Below are positions 13,391 through 15,688 of a DNA stretch of 15,688 nt, one piece after another. Within the stretch, counting starts at the first letter, position 1, and every line of letters starts with the position of its first letter. Source of the DNA: Gammaproteobacteria bacterium (GTDB lineage: Bacteria > Pseudomonadota > Gammaproteobacteria > Steroidobacterales > Woeseiaceae); the NCBI GenBank assembly GCA_029881015.1, contig JAOUNK010000032.1:1-15688 (forward strand), written 5' to 3'. The position numbers and the translations under genes were made by a program. A model generated the notes under the pieces. The model saw nothing but the letters and a program-made list of their open reading frames with translations, was not told the DNA's origin and ran no database searches.

Positions 13391-14625
13391 CGTGAGAACG
13401 AACCGTTGGTCCAGATACGGCGAAGGTTGATCGTGACGGGGCCGATCGTCATGTCGGATTCCTCCAGGAGACCTTCATCGTCAAACCGGCCGGTGGCCGT
13501 TATGGGCCCCATCGTCATGACCGCCTGCTGTTCTACCGTTTCGTCGCGTGTCATCGTGGATTCGAGCAGGCGGGATGGGTCGATGCCAGGTATCCAGAGA
13601 TGCGCGGTCTTTGTTGTGTCGTCGCCGCTGAACAACTCGCGCGCCATTTCAATCTGCTGGAGTTCACTGGTCGGTGACTGTGCGCCGTCGAGTACGGCCT
13701 CGAATGTCTTGCCCTCCAACGTGCCGCTCGAAACCCACAGGTCGTCATCGTTGAGCTCCAGCCTGAGGTCACTTGTGATTTCGCCGTTTTCGAGCGATAT
13801 GTCGATCGCGTTGATCAACTGGCCGTTCGGCATGGAATAGGTGATCGAGTAAGAGTCGCTTGTGATCAACGTGGCTGGATCGGTAGCTATCAGTGAGGAT
13901 TCGACGGCATATATCTTGATGTCGCCGTCCTCGTCGATTGTATAGGAGTTGTAAGCAACGCCTGTACCGAGGCTGTTTACGTCGAATTGCGCAATTTCCT
14001 CAAAGTAGGGTGCCGGGGTGTCATCGGCGTATTCAGCGTTGCTGACGAACTCGGCAAAGGCCCGGGCGAACGTATCGCGATAGCCGAGGTAGTTGTGGGC
14101 GCAGGCGATGGAAACCTCGCCCTTGGTGGCAGCGCGCACCTTGGTAAACGCGACCATGTTCTGGGTTTCGCTTTTGACCGCGTAGAGCCACTCCAGCGCG
14201 AGGTAGGGCATGCCGGCAATCTCGCCGGATCCCGTATGGAAAATCTGGCGGGTGGCAAGGGGGCCGTGGGTGTCGGTGATGGTTTCGATATTGGTTTCTG
14301 CCATCAGGTTGGCCAGGGATGCAAGGTCCATGGACTTCGTGAAGATGTAGCACTCGAGGGGGGACTGGGCCTTGATATCCGACGCGAAATACCAGCCGCC
14401 GTCGAACGCCTCCGGGTCGGCGGGTTTGCCCGGCAGCTTGCTGCGCAGCGCATCGTCCGGCGTTGCGACCGCGCGAAACTTCATACGCCGCGATTCGGTC
14501 TGCATGGAATCCCTGACCCAGTCGGGCCAGCGGCTGAGTGGGTCCTGCTGGGCGCGCGTGACCGGGGAGGCAAGCAGTAATGCAATGAGCGTGATGAGCA
14601 GTAGCGGTGGTAGCGGGCGGGGCAT
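13387..14625 (-). CDS. Hypothetical exported protein, coupled to the transglutaminase-like gene
   Basis: I do not recognise this 412-residue protein. It has a strong signal peptide (1-25, ending TRA before QQDPL), an N-terminal region with two cysteines (C92, C175) that could form a disulfide, and a C-terminal half rich in beta-strand-like, often alternating segments (DIKIYAVESSLIA, SYSITYSMPNGQ, ITSDLRLELNDDDLWVSSG). The overall look is of a soluble periplasmic or surface beta-rich protein. GGAG 6 bases before the ATG sets the start; a GTG 12 codons upstream is weaker and would spoil the signal peptide. The stop overlaps the start of the transglutaminase-like gene. It may be that enzyme's substrate or partner; this is inference from coupling only. 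Confidence 0.75.
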   Translation of the reverse strand: MPRPLPPLLLITLIALLLASPVTRAQQDPLSRWPDWVRDSMQTESRRMKFRAVATPDDALRSKLPGKPADPEAFDGGWYFASDIKAQSPLECYIFTKSMDLASLANLMAETNIETITDTHGPLATRQIFHTGSGEIAGMPYLALEWLYAVKSETQNMVAFTKVRAATKGEVSIACAHNYLGYRDTFARAFAEFVSNAEYADDTPAPYFEEIAQFDVNSLGTGVAYNSYTIDEDGDIKIYAVESSLIATDPATLITSDSYSITYSMPNGQLINAIDISLENGEITSDLRLELNDDDLWVSSGTLEGKTFEAVLDGAQSPTSELQQIEMARELFSGDDTTKTAHLWIPGIDPSRLLESTMTRDETVEQQAVMTMGPITATGRFDDEGLLEESDMTIGPVTINLRRIWTNGSFSR

Positions 14626-14709
14626 GTGCGTCTCCTGGGTCGTTTCGCGGCCTGTAAACACCGGAATTTACCGGTTTCACCGGGATCTGTCGCTTTTTAC
14701 GTTCGGGGC

Positions 14710-14737
14710 TTGCACCGCGCCGGGTACTGTATATAAT
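14710..14737 (+). promoter_or_regulatory. lexA promoter
   Basis: TTGCAC (14710-14715), a 16-base spacer and a perfect TATAAT (14732-14737) precede lexA. The -10 lies inside the first candidate SOS box, so LexA binding would block RNA polymerase. The predicted start of transcription is near 14744. Confidence 0.7.
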
Positions 14738-14742
14738 CCCAT
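14727..14742 (+). promoter_or_regulatory. Candidate SOS box 1 (imperfect)
   Basis: CTGTATATAATCCCAT has a perfect left half-site (CTGTATAT) but ends CAT rather than CAG. It overlaps the -10 box. Together with the box 19 bases downstream it mimics the double operator of E. coli lexA. Confidence 0.5.
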
Positions 14743-14745
14743 ATA

Positions 14746-14761
14746 CTGTGAATCCATACAG
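14746..14761 (+). promoter_or_regulatory. SOS box 2 (LexA operator)
   Basis: CTGTGAATCCATACAG fits the gammaproteobacterial CTG-N10-CAG operator exactly. It covers the predicted transcription start and its last bases belong to the AGGAA ribosome binding site of lexA. Its position gives negative autoregulation, as established for lexA in relatives. Confidence 0.85.
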
Positions 14762-14772
14762 GAACTGCTCAA

Positions 14773-15390
14773 ATGCGCGAACTGACCCCAAGACAAAAGC
14801 AAATTCTCGAGATGATTCAGGAGTTTATCGATGAAACCGGTATGCCCCCGACACGTGCTGAGATCGCCCGCCAGCTCGGCTTCAAGTCCGCCAATGCGGC
14901 CGAGGAACATCTCCGGGCCCTGCAACGCAAGGGCGTACTCGAGCTGTTGCCGGGCGCATCGCGTGGCATCCAGCTCAAGGATTCATTGCGTGACCAGATG
15001 GGCTTGCCGCTGGTCGGCCGTGTTGCGGCAGGGAGTCCGATACTCGCCGAGGAACACATCGAAGCGCATTACCGGATCGATTCGCAGCTTTTCAGTCCAA
15101 AACCGCACTACTTGTTGCGCGTTAGCGGCATGAGTATGAAAAATGTGGGGATTCTCGACGGTGACCTGGTTGCCGTACATCGCACGCCGGAAGTTCGCAG
15201 TCGGCAAATTATTGTTGCCCGCCTCGATGACGAGGTAACGGTCAAACGTTATCGTCAGGAGGGCTCACTGGTGTCGCTCCTGCCCGAAAACGATGAGTTC
15301 GAACCGATTATCGTTGACCTCAAGGAACAGGCACTGGTGATCGAAGGCGTCGTTGTTGGCGTCATTCGTGACGGCCTGCCGTTGCATTGA
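14773..15390 (+). CDS. lexA: LexA repressor
   Basis: LexA represses the SOS regulon until RecA filaments on single-stranded DNA trigger its self-cleavage. The 205-residue protein has the N-terminal winged helix (LTPRQKQILEMIQEFIDETG, then PTRAEIARQLGFKSANAAEEHL as recognition region), a linker, and the S24 protease domain. The cleavage bond is A86-G87 (VGRVAAGSP), the nucleophile S121 (SGMSMKN) and the general base K158 (EVTVKRY), at spacing like that of the E. coli protein (A84-G85, S119, K156). AGGAA about 9 bases upstream supports the start. It is preceded by its own SOS boxes and followed after 3 bases by imuA, so it leads a damage-inducible mutagenesis operon. Confidence 0.98.
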   Translation: MRELTPRQKQILEMIQEFIDETGMPPTRAEIARQLGFKSANAAEEHLRALQRKGVLELLPGASRGIQLKDSLRDQMGLPLVGRVAAGSPILAEEHIEAHYRIDSQLFSPKPHYLLRVSGMSMKNVGILDGDLVAVHRTPEVRSRQIIVARLDDEVTVKRYRQEGSLVSLLPENDEFEPIIVDLKEQALVIEGVVVGVIRDGLPLH

Positions 15391-15393
15391 GCA

Positions 15394-15688
15394 TTGTCAT
15401 CGTCTCTCGACAAGATACTTGCGAACCCGCGTGTCTGGCGCGGGCGTGACCAGGCCGGGAAGCGGGCAGGGCTGGCAAGCGGTTACCCGGAACTCGACCG
15501 GCACCTGCCAGGAGGGGGCTGGCCTCGTGAATCACTGACCGAAGTGCTTACCGAACACTACGGCATTGGCGAACTGCGCCTGCTGATGCCGGCACTGGCA
15601 CGTTTGAGCACCGAAGTATCGTCACAGGATTTTGCCGAACCAGGCTGGCTTGCCTGGGTGGCCCCGCCATTTCAACCTTATCCTCCCG
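15394..15688 (+). CDS. imuA: ImuA, translesion synthesis-associated protein (5' part, cut by window end)
   Basis: ImuA is a RecA/SulA-related protein of the imuA-imuB-dnaE2 cassette, which carries out SOS mutagenesis in many bacteria lacking polymerase V. The visible 98 residues match its N-terminus: ILANPRVWRGRDQ, then SGYPELDRHLPGGGWPRESLTEVL (about 30-52), YGIGELRLLMPALARLS (56-72) and WLAWVAPPFQPYPP at the edge. No ATG exists between the lexA stop and these motifs; the only fitting start is TTG 3 bases after the lexA stop, in the same frame, with no ribosome binding site of its own. This implies coupling to lexA translation. The frame is open to the window end, so it is presumably intact. 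imuB and dnaE2 should follow if the cassette is complete. Confidence 0.88.
   Translation, partial: MSSSLDKILANPRVWRGRDQAGKRAGLASGYPELDRHLPGGGWPRESLTEVLTEHYGIGELRLLMPALARLSTEVSSQDFAEPGWLAWVAPPFQPYPP

Noticed and set aside
12752..13840. 362-codon plus-strand frame across the exported pair
   Set aside because: It covers two genes with signal peptides and a catalytic triad on the other strand and shows no motif itself.

Overview
The window is chromosomal DNA of a gammaproteobacterium. The block rne / rluC / yceF / yceD-rpmF-plsX-fabH is the arrangement known from Escherichia coli. The encoded RNase E, RluC, FabH and LexA resemble gammaproteobacterial forms closely, and a lexA-imuA cassette closes the window. 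The moderately high GC, the Pseudomonas-like OprI-type lipoprotein and the imuA gene suggest a non-enteric lineage (Chromatiales/Woeseia/Xanthomonas-like). That placement is inference, and no species is claimed.

Layout. (1) 1-1780 is an accessory stretch. It holds a small secreted four-cysteine protein of unknown role, a repeat and palindrome-rich spacer, a Phd/YefM antitoxin with a PemK/MazF-like toxin under a near-consensus promoter with an operator-like palindrome on its -10, and a 406-base gap containing what looks like the 3' fragment of a ParD-type antitoxin gene. (2) 1781-4954 holds a low-molecular-weight protein-tyrosine phosphatase convergent with rne. (3) 4955-5301 is the rne/rluC divergent intergenic region, with a long rne leader carrying a perfect hairpin. 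(4) 5302-9849 carries rluC, convergent yceF, then the yceD-rpmF-plsX-fabH operon: rRNA modification, house-cleaning of modified nucleotides, ribosomal protein L32 and the start of phospholipid and fatty acid synthesis. The usual fabD-fabG-acpP continuation is absent; a convergent YkvA/DUF1232-like gene ends 2 bases after fabH. (5) 10478-12466 holds a glutathione S-transferase and an L,D-transpeptidase of the YbiS/ErfK type, convergent with an OprI/Lpp-like alanine-zipper lipoprotein ending in lysine. This is a probable enzyme-substrate pair for anchoring the outer membrane to peptidoglycan, and the lipoprotein's terminator is written inside the transpeptidase coding sequence. (6) 12590-14625 is a two-gene exported operon: an unknown 412-residue protein and a transglutaminase-like protein. 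(7) 14710-15688 holds lexA with its promoter, two candidate SOS boxes, and the 5' part of imuA (TTG start), pointing to an SOS mutagenesis operon that continues beyond the window.

Most of the window is conserved core genome. The most interesting parts are the L,D-transpeptidase/lipoprotein pair with its embedded terminator and a vicinal cysteine pair in the lipoprotein, the unknown exported pair sharing an intergenic region with the SOS operators, the low-complexity RNase E tail with an isolated hydrophobic motif, and the palindrome-rich toxin-antitoxin region. I see no rRNA, tRNA, CRISPR array, transposase or integrase gene.
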